The position numbers and the translations under genes are program-made. Positions 17,108-24,720 of a stretch of 47,800 nt of DNA are shown in pieces. Numbering within the stretch: position 1 is the first letter of the stretch; each line of letters begins with the position of its first letter. The notes below the pieces were generated by a model, which saw nothing but the letters and a program-made list of their open reading frames with translations, ran no database searches and was not told the DNA's origin. This stretch comes from a bacterium (GTDB lineage: Bacteria; Elusimicrobiota; Elusimicrobia; Elusimicrobiales; UBA9959), in contig JAJZPL010000024.1 in the NCBI GenBank assembly GCA_021811185.1, positions 1 to 47,800 on the forward strand, written 5' to 3'.

Positions 17108-17742
17108 TTATCTGCGGGGGTTTTGCTTTTCGCCTCGCCGTCCTCGTCCTCCGCGTCCCCGCCGAACAGCGCGTAGGTCAGGCCCAGGGTCACTCCGGAA
17201 ATGCGGCGTCCGCCCCCGGCCATGTTCTGCCGGTATTCCGCGTTAAGGCTGGCGTGGTGGTTCAGCTTGAGCTCGGCGCCCACACCCACGGTAGGCGAAA
17301 GGAAATGGGAGGAGAGCGTTTCCCCTTCGTCGCCAGGTTCTTTCAGCCAGGTAAGCTCGGCGCCGGCCAATATGTACGGCTTTATAAGTTTAAGTTCCGT
17401 GCCGCGCCAGCGGGAAAGCAGGATCTTCGCCAGGTCCACGCCCACGGAGTTGGCGTTGGTCACCGCCCCGTCCGAGCGGCTGCGGGAGTAGTCGTAGTAA
17501 AGTTCTAAATTCCAGTCCAGGCCGGTGCGGCCTAACTTCAGCTCCGTGCCGCACTCCAATTCCAGCCCGGCGCGCAGCTCCTCGCTGCCGGAGTCCCCGT
17601 ACCTGTCGGAGGAACCGTCCAGCGAGATCGAAACCGTCCGCGCCTCGGTCTTAAGCGCCGGCGCCGCGGCCGCTGCTGGCTCCGCCGCCGCACCCCGCGC
17701 CGCCAAGCCAAAGAGCAGCACTAAATATATTTTTGCGCGCAT
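17104..17742 (-). CDS. exported protein, predicted outer-membrane beta-barrel
   Basis: The 212-residue protein begins with a signal peptide (about 1-20) and an Ala/Pro-rich stretch. The rest alternates polar and hydrophobic residues in strands (LELYYDYSRSRSD, PYILAGAELTWL, SPTVGVGAELKLNHHASLN), as in small outer-membrane barrels of the OmpW/OprF-like type. The C-terminal part, GVTLGLTYALFG, looks like a last barrel strand, but an acidic tail of about 18 residues follows instead of the usual terminal aromatic residue. The exact fold is inferred. Confidence 0.6.
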   Translation of the reverse strand: MRAKIYLVLLFGLAARGAAAEPAAAAAPALKTEARTVSISLDGSSDRYGDSGSEELRAGLELECGTELKLGRTGLDWNLELYYDYSRSRSDGAVTNANSVGVDLAKILLSRWRGTELKLIKPYILAGAELTWLKEPGDEGETLSSHFLSPTVGVGAELKLNHHASLNAEYRQNMAGGGRRISGVTLGLTYALFGGDAEDEDGEAKSKTPADK

Positions 17743-17830
17743 AACAGTGTGGAAAAACCTTAAAAATTATCAGGCGGTTGTCTTGCCTGTCTGAATATTA
17801 TGCAAAATGCGGACGGCCCGGGAAATGGCG

Positions 17831-18550
17831 TTATTTTTTAACGGGGATGGCGGCGGGGCGCGGGCTTCGCACTGTCCAGCTGCGGGGGCGGCCCGCGTCC
17901 AGGTGGACGAAGCCGGCGTCCGGGTAGTAGCCTACGCCGCCGGCGCCGCCTTTCCGGGCGAACGCTTCGATCTCGGCGGCGGTGTGGCCGGGGATGCGGA
18001 TGTCGGCGGCCCAGCCCAGCATGTGCGTGCTGCGGCGCGCCGCCCCTTTCACCCGGGCGTTCAGTTTAGGCGTGCGGTAGCCGCTTAAAAGGACGAGCCC
18101 TTTCTTCCCGAACTTGTCCTCCACCACGTCCAGGATCTCGAAGAGCCTTACGGACATGGCGGTTTCTTTGCCGGTAAGGCTGCAGCGCATTACCCGGTTC
18201 AGCTTCGCCAGAGCGCGCTTGTCGTAACTGCCGTCTTTCCTGCGGTAGCGCACGCGCACCCGCTCGCCGTTGTCCTTGCGGGTGATCTCCAGGCGGCCGT
18301 CACCCCCGAAGTTCACCGGCACGGGCGGGTGGTCGCGAGCCTCGTTGACGAAGATATAGGTTTCATAATCCCCGTCCTCCAGTTCCACCACCTGGGCCTC
18401 GGTGACTTCCGGCGGCTGGGGCTCCGCCTCGAGCATGTCGGGCAGGCGCTCCATGAATTCCGAAACGCTCACCTCCCCGCCCAGCGCGGGACCGGCCGGG
18501 AAGCAGCAGAGCAGGAAGAGCAGGGGGAGCGTCAAGCCGGGGTAAGCCAT
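17831..18550 (-). CDS. exported YcbK/DUF882-type M15 peptidase-like protein
   Basis: The 239-residue protein has an N-terminal signal peptide. The C-terminal half matches the YcbK/DUF882 branch of M15 peptidases: LLSGYRTPKLNARVKG, then STHMLGWAADIRIPG with the zinc-binding His and Asp, then GGVGYYPDAGFVHLDAG with the final His. Members cleave peptide cross-links in cell-wall precursors or peptidoglycan in the periplasm. The N-terminal ~100 residues are an unrecognised domain (VELEDGDYETYIFVNEARD). It is 7 bp downstream of the next gene on the same strand. Confidence 0.85.
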   Translation of the reverse strand: MAYPGLTLPLLFLLCCFPAGPALGGEVSVSEFMERLPDMLEAEPQPPEVTEAQVVELEDGDYETYIFVNEARDHPPVPVNFGGDGRLEITRKDNGERVRVRYRRKDGSYDKRALAKLNRVMRCSLTGKETAMSVRLFEILDVVEDKFGKKGLVLLSGYRTPKLNARVKGAARRSTHMLGWAADIRIPGHTAAEIEAFARKGGAGGVGYYPDAGFVHLDAGRPRSWTVRSPRPAAIPVKK

Positions 18551-18557
18551 AGCGGTC

Positions 18558-19238
18558 TCAGCGGGACATCAGCAGCGCGAGCTCCTTCGTATAGGCGATA
18601 AATTGCGGGTAGGCCCCCGCCGGCAGCAGCGCCCTGCCCCGGTAAATGGCCAGGTAGCGCCCCCGGGCCAGGATGTGAAGCGGGCCGGCTTCCTCAAGCT
18701 TGGCCACTATGTCCGAGTTGAAAAAATCCCTGAGCGCCCGCTCGTCGGCCCCGTCCAGCTGGTATTTCTTAGAAAAGCCCGGGGCGTTCTCCAGCTTTAC
18801 GTGTTTTGCGCCCAGCAGCTCGTCCAGCCTGGCAAAAAACTCGGACGGCTGCAGGCTGAACTGCGGCAGTTCGCCGGTCTTATACTCGAAAAGCGCCATG
18901 GTAAAGTCGTACCTGGTCGAGTACTTGCCGCTGCCGGTAGAGTAGAAACCGTCGAAATACCTGGCGGCCGCGCCGCCCCAGTCGCCGAAAGCTATCTGGT
19001 TGGAGGTTTTCGTAACTAAGCCGAAATAGCCTATCCCGGTTTTGCCAAGGCCTTCGAGGTCCGGGCCGGCCTTGGTAAAAACCGCCCCGGCCTCGGCCGC
19101 TATCCGCGCCAGGTCCTTTTTTCGCTTATACCACAGGATAGGGGCGAGGATACCCGCCAGCACCAGCAGGCAGGCGCTGGCGGCCAGGATCTTAAGCATC
19201 AGCGCGATAGGGTCCATATTAAGGATATTATGCGTCAC
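18558..19238 (-). CDS. single-pass membrane protein of unknown function
   Basis: One hydrophobic segment near the N-terminus (about 10-36) is followed by basic residues (WYKRKK) and a soluble cytoplasmic domain of about 180 residues. That domain has a beta-rich middle (TGIGYFGLVTKTSNQIAFGD) and a helical end. I do not recognise it. The frame can begin at GTG 19238 or ATG 19217; neither has a strong ribosome site, so the start is uncertain. It probably forms an operon with the YcbK-like gene. Confidence 0.6.
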   Translation of the reverse strand: MTHNILNMDPIALMLKILAASACLLVLAGILAPILWYKRKKDLARIAAEAGAVFTKAGPDLEGLGKTGIGYFGLVTKTSNQIAFGDWGGAAARYFDGFYSTGSGKYSTRYDFTMALFEYKTGELPQFSLQPSEFFARLDELLGAKHVKLENAPGFSKKYQLDGADERALRDFFNSDIVAKLEEAGPLHILARGRYLAIYRGRALLPAGAYPQFIAYTKELALLMSR

Positions 19239-19292
19239 AGACCCGCAAGTGGCAAGGGTTATAATTATGACTTAAAACACCGCGCTTTTTGC

Positions 19293-19298
19293 TAGAAT
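19293..19298 (+). promoter_or_regulatory. possible extended -10 (TGCTAGAAT) for the hydrolase gene
   Basis: TGCTAGAAT lies 37 bp upstream of the GTG start at 19335 in an AT-rich gap. The same nonamer precedes the Sel1 gene. The extended TGn form would lessen the need for a -35, and no good -35 is seen. Confidence 0.4.
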
Positions 19299-19334
19299 TC
19301 AGGTATAAGTAAATTTAGGCATGCAGAGGTAAAC

Positions 19335-20453
19335 GTGATCAAGAGAATAAGTTTATTCCTGTCTATTTTCACTGCTTTTTCCTTTTTCCCCCTCATTACG
19401 CGCGCCAATGACCTCCTGGCCGGCTCCGTCTGCTCGGCAGACAGCCTGAACGTCATAACCGCATCCGACATCTCCGGCCTCTCCGGCGCGTCCATCCCGC
19501 TCCCCAACGCCCCCTTGGCCATCCAGGCCCCCTTGGTAATAACCGTGCCCGGCCTTAGGTTCGATACTATAAACTGGGGCCAGCTGACCTACGATATGTT
19601 CTCCGAACTTGCCTCATATTGGTTCCCCGGCCTTAAGAAAGGCCCCAAAGGCGCGAGAAGCGCCCGGTCCGAAGCTATAATGAGGGCCGCTTACGCGAAG
19701 TACGGCGAACAGTTCGAGCCGCTCAAAGAAGCCGCCGCGCTGATGCCCGCTCCCGCGGCTACCCGCGCCGAACCGGACAACTACCTGGAAGCCAGCCTGG
19801 TCCAGGCGCCCGCCTGCTCCGGCCTGACGGTAGTCCCGTTCGCCTGGAGCCGCAACCCCGCCGACACCGCGGCGACCGTTAAAAGATTTGTGCCTATGCT
19901 GATCCAGGCCTATGACAGCAACCGCGGTTCCGCCCGCCCCGTCTACATCCTTACCCACAGCTGGGGCTCGGTGATCATGCACGAAGTGCTCAACCAGGTA
20001 GCCCTCCAGCGCCCCGACATCAAGGTGGACAAGTTCTTCAGCCTCGGCTCCCCCCTGGTGCCCAGCAATTTCTTCGTAAAGGTCTTCAGCGACGTGCAGT
20101 ATGACCAGGCCGGGCTCAGCAAGGACGTCCGCAAGCCCGTCAACGTGCGCTACTGGCGCAACGTCTGGGCCGGCCACGACTATTTTTCCAACGCCGTCAA
20201 GGCCGCGGACGTGAACGTGCAGGCGGACGCCTCCGTGGGCGCGCCGGAGAACGAACTCGCAAAGCTGATCCTCCATGGCTGGCACATGCTGCAGGCCAAG
20301 ACCGACCTCCTGACCTTGTTCAATCTCCGCAGCTGGCACGCCTGCTACTACCGGGATTACGACGCCTATTTAAAGACCCTGAACCGGCACATCCGCCTGG
20401 TGATCTTCGACCCCGAGGTAGTAGCGCCGCTGGTGTCCCCCGCGGTGAAGTAA
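19335..20453 (+). CDS. exported alpha/beta hydrolase (lipase-like)
   Basis: The 372-residue product has an N-terminal signal sequence (about 1-24). The nucleophile elbow reads VYILTHSWGSVIMHE with S209; the usual G-x-S-x-G becomes T-H-S-W-G. A GSPLVP segment follows, as in many lipases and esterases, and a late His (LILHGW) could complete the triad. It should act in the periplasm or outside the cell, on an unknown ester or lipid. The GTG start at 19335 has an AGAGGT site 4 nt upstream. A palindrome lies just after the gene, before the polymerase gene. Confidence 0.82.
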   Translation: MIKRISLFLSIFTAFSFFPLITRANDLLAGSVCSADSLNVITASDISGLSGASIPLPNAPLAIQAPLVITVPGLRFDTINWGQLTYDMFSELASYWFPGLKKGPKGARSARSEAIMRAAYAKYGEQFEPLKEAAALMPAPAATRAEPDNYLEASLVQAPACSGLTVVPFAWSRNPADTAATVKRFVPMLIQAYDSNRGSARPVYILTHSWGSVIMHEVLNQVALQRPDIKVDKFFSLGSPLVPSNFFVKVFSDVQYDQAGLSKDVRKPVNVRYWRNVWAGHDYFSNAVKAADVNVQADASVGAPENELAKLILHGWHMLQAKTDLLTLFNLRSWHACYYRDYDAYLKTLNRHIRLVIFDPEVVAPLVSPAVK

Positions 20454-20481
20454 GGCCGGAAAGAAAATAACCGCCGTTCAT

Positions 20482-20511
20482 ACGAACCCGACAAGCCCTT
20501 GTCGGGTTCGT
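20482..20511. terminator. near-perfect palindrome, terminator-like or operator
   Basis: A 14-bp arm (ACGAACCCGACAAG) is followed after CC by its exact complement. It lies 29 bp after the hydrolase stop and 21 bp before the polymerase ATG. No T-run follows on either strand, so a classical terminator is not clear. The position before a Y-family polymerase leaves an operator role open. Confidence 0.45.
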
Positions 20512-20531
20512 GTTATACACTACCGCTGACC

Positions 20532-21758
20532 ATGTCTCAACACGACCCCGCACAGCTGGTAAGCTGGCTTTACCTGGACATGAACTCCTTCTTCGCTTCC
20601 GTGGAGCAGGAGCTGGACCCTGCGCTGCGCGGCAAGCCGGTGGCGGTGGTGCCTATCAGGGCGGAGACCACCTGCTGCATAGCCGTCAGCTACGAGGGTA
20701 AGGCCTTCGGCGTTAAGACCGGCACCCTGGTAGGCGAAGCCAGGCAGCTCTGCCCCGGCATCAAGTTCATCGTGGGCGACCACGCCAACTACGTGCGCTA
20801 CCACAACCGGATAGTGGAAGCCGTGGAGTCCTGCGTGCCGGTAGAGGCCGTGTGCTCCATAGACGAAATGGCCTGCCGCCTGACCGGCAGCCAGCGGCAC
20901 CTTGAGAAGGCCGCCGCCCTGGCCGGCAAGATAAAAGCCGTCATCAAAACGAAAGTAGGTTCCTCGCTCAGGTGCTCCATAGGGCTGGCGCCCAACCGCT
21001 ACCTGGCCAAGATCGCCGGCGACATGAAAAAGCCCGACGGCTTCACCGTTATCCGCCCCTGCGACCTGCCGGGGATCCTGCACCAGCTTAAACTGCGGGA
21101 CCTCCCCGGCATAGGCGCCAGGATGGAAGAAAGGCTCAACCAGAAAGACATCCGCACCATGGAGAAGCTGCTCTCTCTCACGCCGGAAGAAATGCGCAAG
21201 GCCTGGGGCAGCGTTTCCGGCGAGGAACTGTGGCATTTGCTGCGGGGCGAGGACATCGCGGTAAAGCTGAGCGAGCAAAAGTCCATCAGCCATTCCCACG
21301 TGCTGCCCCCGGAACTCAGGAACAAGGCGGGCGCGCTGCGGATCCTGAAGAAGCTCACCGACAAGGCCGCGGCGAGGCTGCGCCAGGAAGGCTTCTACGC
21401 CTCGGGCATTTATATTTACGTAAGGTTCCAGGGGCAGGACACTTGGAAGGCCAGCTGCTCGCTTATGGAAACGCAGGACACCGTGGTCTTTATTAACGCC
21501 GTGAGAACTTTATGGGAGGAAGCGCCGGCGGGCCAGGTGTTCGCCGTGGGCATGGCCATGACGGGCCTTGTGCCCGAGGCGTACCACGCCCCGTCCCTGT
21601 TCGAGAACCAGGACAGGAGCCGGCTGATAAAAACCCTGGACCAGCTCAACGAGAAATTCGGCAAGGACGTGCTGCACTACGGCGCCACCCACGAATCCGA
21701 CGGTCTGGTCCCCCTGCGCATCGCCTTCACCCGCATCCCCGACAAAAGCGAACTTTAA
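20532..21758 (+). CDS. dinB: Y-family DNA polymerase (DinB-like)
   Basis: This translesion polymerase has 408 residues from the ATG at 20532; an in-frame upstream extension to 20499 runs through the palindrome and is not used. The catalytic residues are D16 (LYLDMNSFFASVE) and D111/E112 (CSIDEM). The fingers and palm segments SYEGKAFGVKTG and SIGLAPNRYLAKIAGDMKKPDG, and the helix-hairpin-helix LRDLPGIGARME, are typical. After SIDE the usual AYLD is replaced by MACRLTG, so it belongs to a divergent subgroup. A little-finger domain and a C-terminal tail follow. It copies past damaged bases with low fidelity. Confidence 0.9.
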   Translation: MSQHDPAQLVSWLYLDMNSFFASVEQELDPALRGKPVAVVPIRAETTCCIAVSYEGKAFGVKTGTLVGEARQLCPGIKFIVGDHANYVRYHNRIVEAVESCVPVEAVCSIDEMACRLTGSQRHLEKAAALAGKIKAVIKTKVGSSLRCSIGLAPNRYLAKIAGDMKKPDGFTVIRPCDLPGILHQLKLRDLPGIGARMEERLNQKDIRTMEKLLSLTPEEMRKAWGSVSGEELWHLLRGEDIAVKLSEQKSISHSHVLPPELRNKAGALRILKKLTDKAAARLRQEGFYASGIYIYVRFQGQDTWKASCSLMETQDTVVFINAVRTLWEEAPAGQVFAVGMAMTGLVPEAYHAPSLFENQDRSRLIKTLDQLNEKFGKDVLHYGATHESDGLVPLRIAFTRIPDKSEL

Positions 21759-21759
21759 A

Positions 21760-22440
21760 CTATTTACCGCCCGCGGGGGCGGCCTGCTCTTCCCCTTTGG
21801 GATAGCCGACAGGCTGCACCAGGATAACTTTTTGCCAGGGGTGAAGCGCCAGCTCTTTGGAGAGCCGCGCCTTGTCTATGCCGCCCATCACCACGGTCCC
21901 CAAACCCTCCGAGGCGCAGAACAGCGACACGTTCTGGGCGATGGCCCCGGTGTCGGCGGCGGCGTAGAAAGCCTGCTGGTCAGGTTTGGTATCCCGCATC
22001 TTGGCGTAATCGGCTATATACATAAGGAGAACAGGGGCGGCCAGCGCCGCGGGCTGCAGCTTCGCCTGCGGCCGGATCTCGCGCGGAACGAGGAGTTCAA
22101 GGGTGTTGGCTTCGGCGTTGTAGCGGTATACGCCTTTGGGCGTGGCGGCGTACACGCTTACCTCCCGCCAGTCCTTGGCCGAAGGCACGGTACGCTTGCC
22201 CGTGTCCTGCCGGTTAACGCCGGCGGCGGCCCAGAGCAGGTTCGACAGCAGCTGCGCGGGCAGTTCCCTTCCGTCCAGCTCGCGCGTACTTTTTCTTTCC
22301 AGCAGCGCCTGCATCAGCGGCTTGCCGCCGCCGGTCTCCGGCTTCGGCAGCTTTACCGGCTTCGGCGCGTCGGCGGCGTACGCCGCGGCTCCGCAGCAGA
22401 GCAATACCGCGGCAATAAGCGATGTCTTTTTTATCTTCAT
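21760..22440 (-). CDS. exported nitroreductase-like (SagB/ThcOx-type) protein
   Basis: The ATG at 22440 gives a signal peptide (MKIKKTSLIAAV... ending near AAYAA) and 226 residues. The body fits the nitroreductase fold: LLERKSTRELDGRELPAQLLSNLLWAAAGVNR near the start (in part), TGAIAQNVSLFCASEGLGTVV in the middle, and VILVQPVGYPKG at the end. Such enzymes bind FMN and reduce or oxidise small molecules; a signal peptide is less usual for this family. The start is directly preceded by a run of 11 G (22442-22452), which serves as the ribosome site. Confidence 0.82.
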   Translation of the reverse strand: MKIKKTSLIAAVLLCCGAAAYAADAPKPVKLPKPETGGGKPLMQALLERKSTRELDGRELPAQLLSNLLWAAAGVNRQDTGKRTVPSAKDWREVSVYAATPKGVYRYNAEANTLELLVPREIRPQAKLQPAALAAPVLLMYIADYAKMRDTKPDQQAFYAAADTGAIAQNVSLFCASEGLGTVVMGGIDKARLSKELALHPWQKVILVQPVGYPKGEEQAAPAGGK

Positions 22441-22441
22441 T

Positions 22442-22452
22442 CCCCCCCCCCC
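22442..22452 (-). promoter_or_regulatory. G11 homopolymer acting as ribosome-binding site
   Basis: Eleven G on the transcribed strand end one base before the ATG of the nitroreductase-like gene. A G-run can pair with the CCUCC anti-SD with a G-U in the middle. Runs of this length are prone to slippage, so spacing and expression could vary. Confidence 0.5.
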
Positions 22453-22496
22453 GTATCTAAAGAGCATTATACCCGCGCCGGAGCGCCGGGTAAAGC

Positions 22497-23195
22497 TTAT
22501 TTCTCCTTAACCAGGCGCACGGCTTCCAGGCGGAAGCCAAGGTCCTTGAACAACCTGATAGCGCCCGGGTTGGAGGCCGCGGCGTAAGCGTGCACGCGCC
22601 CTTCCGCGTTCACGCCCAGCCACGCCCCCATGGCGGCGTGGATCACCCGGCGCTCGTCGGCGTTCAGCGCCGGCTCCTCCCAGGCCCAGGTAACCAGGTC
22701 CGCGAGCTTGCCCAGGTAATCGCTGTATTCGTTCAGCAGCAGCAGCCCGGCCGGCTTGCCGCTTTTCTCGAAGCAGACGTGGCGGGACTCAGGCAGGAAA
22801 TTCTCCAGGAAATTCTTGTTCTCGGCTATCTGCCGCGGGGTTACCTCGGCGTTGCGCGCCCGGTACCAGCTTTCGCGCGTGTCCAGGTAGGCCTTCCTTA
22901 CGTCGTAAAGCGCCTTGAGCGGGCGCAGCCGGATGGAAGGCAGGAACGGTACGCTCTCGTCCGCCACAAGGTCGGCCTTGTCCGCCGAGTAAAGCCCCCA
23001 AACCGGCGCTGTCCCGGGCAGGGCCGCGAAGATCTTCTCATCCTCGTCCGTCTTGCCGGTGAGGATGAACATCTTGGACCTGACGCCTTCCGGCCATTTC
23101 AGGTTCTTCAGGGTCTTGTCGTTAAGCCTGGAAAGGTCCTCCAGCTTATAAAGTATCGTCTCTTCGCTGCTGGAAATTATTTCAAGGTCATCCAT
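22497..23195 (-). CDS. GNAT-like acetyltransferase
   Basis: The 232-residue product has a C-terminal half with the GNAT layout: PAGLLLLNEYSDYLGKLADL, a helix, then NPGAIRLFKDLGFRLEAVRL, where the last two strands of the fold normally lie. The acetyl-CoA loop is not a clear Q/R-x-x-G-x-G/A (ADERRVIHAAMGAWL is there instead), so the assignment is moderate. The N-terminal 100 residues may be a degenerate second GNAT domain. The substrate is unknown. The ATG at 23195 has GGGAGAAAG upstream. Confidence 0.6.
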   Translation of the reverse strand: MDDLEIISSSEETILYKLEDLSRLNDKTLKNLKWPEGVRSKMFILTGKTDEDEKIFAALPGTAPVWGLYSADKADLVADESVPFLPSIRLRPLKALYDVRKAYLDTRESWYRARNAEVTPRQIAENKNFLENFLPESRHVCFEKSGKPAGLLLLNEYSDYLGKLADLVTWAWEEPALNADERRVIHAAMGAWLGVNAEGRVHAYAAASNPGAIRLFKDLGFRLEAVRLVKEK

Positions 23196-23291
23196 ATTTT
23201 CTTTCTCCCGTGGTTTGTACGGATATTATGCCCCCGATGCCCCCGCTTTGGCAAATCCTCATTGGGACGGCAGAAACCGCGCCGAACTTGC

Positions 23292-23297
23292 TAGAAT
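23292..23297 (+). promoter_or_regulatory. possible extended -10 (TGCTAGAAT) for the Sel1 gene
   Basis: TGCTAGAAT lies 25 bp upstream of the Sel1 ATG and repeats the nonamer before the hydrolase gene at 19335. No -35 is evident. Confidence 0.4.
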
Positions 23298-23321
23298 TAT
23301 ATCCTTAACACAGGGGATACC

Positions 23322-24656
23322 ATGAAAAAAACGATACTGCTTGGATTTATTTTCGCGGCGCTCTGCGCGCCCTCTTTCGCAGCCGGCAAACCCGCGGATT
23401 ATAAAAGCTACCTGGCGCAGAAAAAAGAACTCGAGGCCGCCGTAGCCCTGTACCGCAACGACCAGTTCCCCGAGGCGCTGCTGACCTTCAACAAGCTTAA
23501 GAGCGGCAACCCGCTGGCCGAGTATTATTACGCCTCCTGCCTGGCTTCCGGCAGCGGCATGGCCGCCAACCCCCCGCAGGCCGCCGCGCTCTACAAGAAA
23601 GTGTTCCCGCAGGTGGCAGCTTTCGCCGGGAAAGGCGACGCTTTCGCCCAGAACGTGCTGGCGGTCATGTACGCCGGGGGCAAAGGCGTGAAAAAGAGCG
23701 AGGACGAAGCCCTCAAATGGCTGCGCAAGGCGGCGGCGCAGGGCTACCCCGCCGCGCAGTATAACCTCGGCACCAGGTACGCTTACGGCAAGGGCGTGCT
23801 CAAGAACGAGACCACCGGCGCTAAATTATTCGGCGCCGCCGCCCAGCAGGGCTACGCCCAGGCGCAGAGCGGGCTGGGGATGATGTACGCCAAAGGCCGC
23901 GGCGTCAAACAGAATTACGCGGAAGCCCTGAAGTGGTTCCGGCTGGCGGCCGCGCAGGGCGACGCCGGCGCGCTGAACAATATCGGGCTGATGTACGCCT
24001 ACGGCACCGGGGTGGACCAGGACCTGGAGGAGGCCGTGAAGTGGATGTTCAAAGCCGCCGAGAAAGGCCACGTGCAGGCGCAGTTCAACCTGGGCACCGC
24101 CTACCAGGAAGGCAAAGGCGTTAAGAAGAACGACGCCGAGGCCGCCAAATGGTTCATGAAAGCCGCCGACCAGGGCGACCCGGCCGCGCAGGCCAATCTC
24201 GGCGCCATGTACCAGTACGGCACCGGCTTGAAACTGAGCGAAAGCGAAGCTGCTAAGTGGTACTACAAGGCCGCCATGCAGGGCTACGCGCCCGCCCAGT
24301 CCCTGATGGGCTGGATGTGCCAGTACGGCAGGGGCGTTAAGCTGAACCCCGTTTCGGCCGCCATCTGGTACCGCAAAGCCGCCGAGCAGGGCGACCCCGA
24401 CGCCCAGAACAACCTGGGGCTGATGTACCACAACGGCGAAGGTGTTAAGAAGAACGACGCCGAAGCCGTGAAGTGGTACTCCAGGGCGGCCTCTCAGGGC
24501 AACGCCTCCGCGCAGTTCAATCTGGGCGAGATGTACCAGTTCGGCAGGGGCGTAAAGAAGAACGACGCCGAAGCCGAGAAATGGTTCCGCGAGGCCGCCG
24601 GCCGCGGCCTCCCCGCCGCCCAGGCCAAGTTTGAGACCGTAACGCCGGGCAAATAA
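23322..24656 (+). CDS. exported Sel1-repeat protein
   Basis: The 444-residue protein has a signal peptide (about 1-21) and at least nine consecutive 36-residue Sel1 repeats from about residue 105 to the end, each with the pattern A-x-x-x-L-G-x-M-Y-x-x-G-x-G-V and A-x-K-W-(F/Y)-x-x-A-A. A degenerate tenth may precede them. Sel1 repeats form a superhelical scaffold for protein contacts, so a periplasmic adaptor is likely. The repeats are conserved at protein level, with clear but imperfect DNA repetition. It is single and ends in a strong bidirectional terminator shared with pheT. Confidence 0.93.
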   Translation: MKKTILLGFIFAALCAPSFAAGKPADYKSYLAQKKELEAAVALYRNDQFPEALLTFNKLKSGNPLAEYYYASCLASGSGMAANPPQAAALYKKVFPQVAAFAGKGDAFAQNVLAVMYAGGKGVKKSEDEALKWLRKAAAQGYPAAQYNLGTRYAYGKGVLKNETTGAKLFGAAAQQGYAQAQSGLGMMYAKGRGVKQNYAEALKWFRLAAAQGDAGALNNIGLMYAYGTGVDQDLEEAVKWMFKAAEKGHVQAQFNLGTAYQEGKGVKKNDAEAAKWFMKAADQGDPAAQANLGAMYQYGTGLKLSESEAAKWYYKAAMQGYAPAQSLMGWMCQYGRGVKLNPVSAAIWYRKAAEQGDPDAQNNLGLMYHNGEGVKKNDAEAVKWYSRAASQGNASAQFNLGEMYQFGRGVKKNDAEAEKWFREAAGRGLPAAQAKFETVTPGK

Positions 24657-24668
24657 AAACCGCCGCCG

Positions 24669-24708
24669 AAAAAAAGAAGGCCGGGCGCTTGCCCGGCCTT
24701 TCTTTTTT
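24669..24708. terminator. bidirectional rho-independent terminator (Sel1 gene / pheT)
   Basis: A 10-bp stem (AAGGCCGGGC / GCCCGGCCTT) with loop GCTT is followed on the plus strand by TCTTTTTT and flanked on the other side by an A-run, which gives a T-run on the minus strand. It ends the plus-strand Sel1 gene (stop 24656) and the minus-strand pheT gene (stop 24721). Confidence 0.92.
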
Positions 24709-24720
24709 GGACTGGTCCGC

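Noticed and set aside
23626-24656. Possible DNA tandem repeat array
   Set aside because: It is the coding sequence of nine Sel1 protein repeats with diverged codons.
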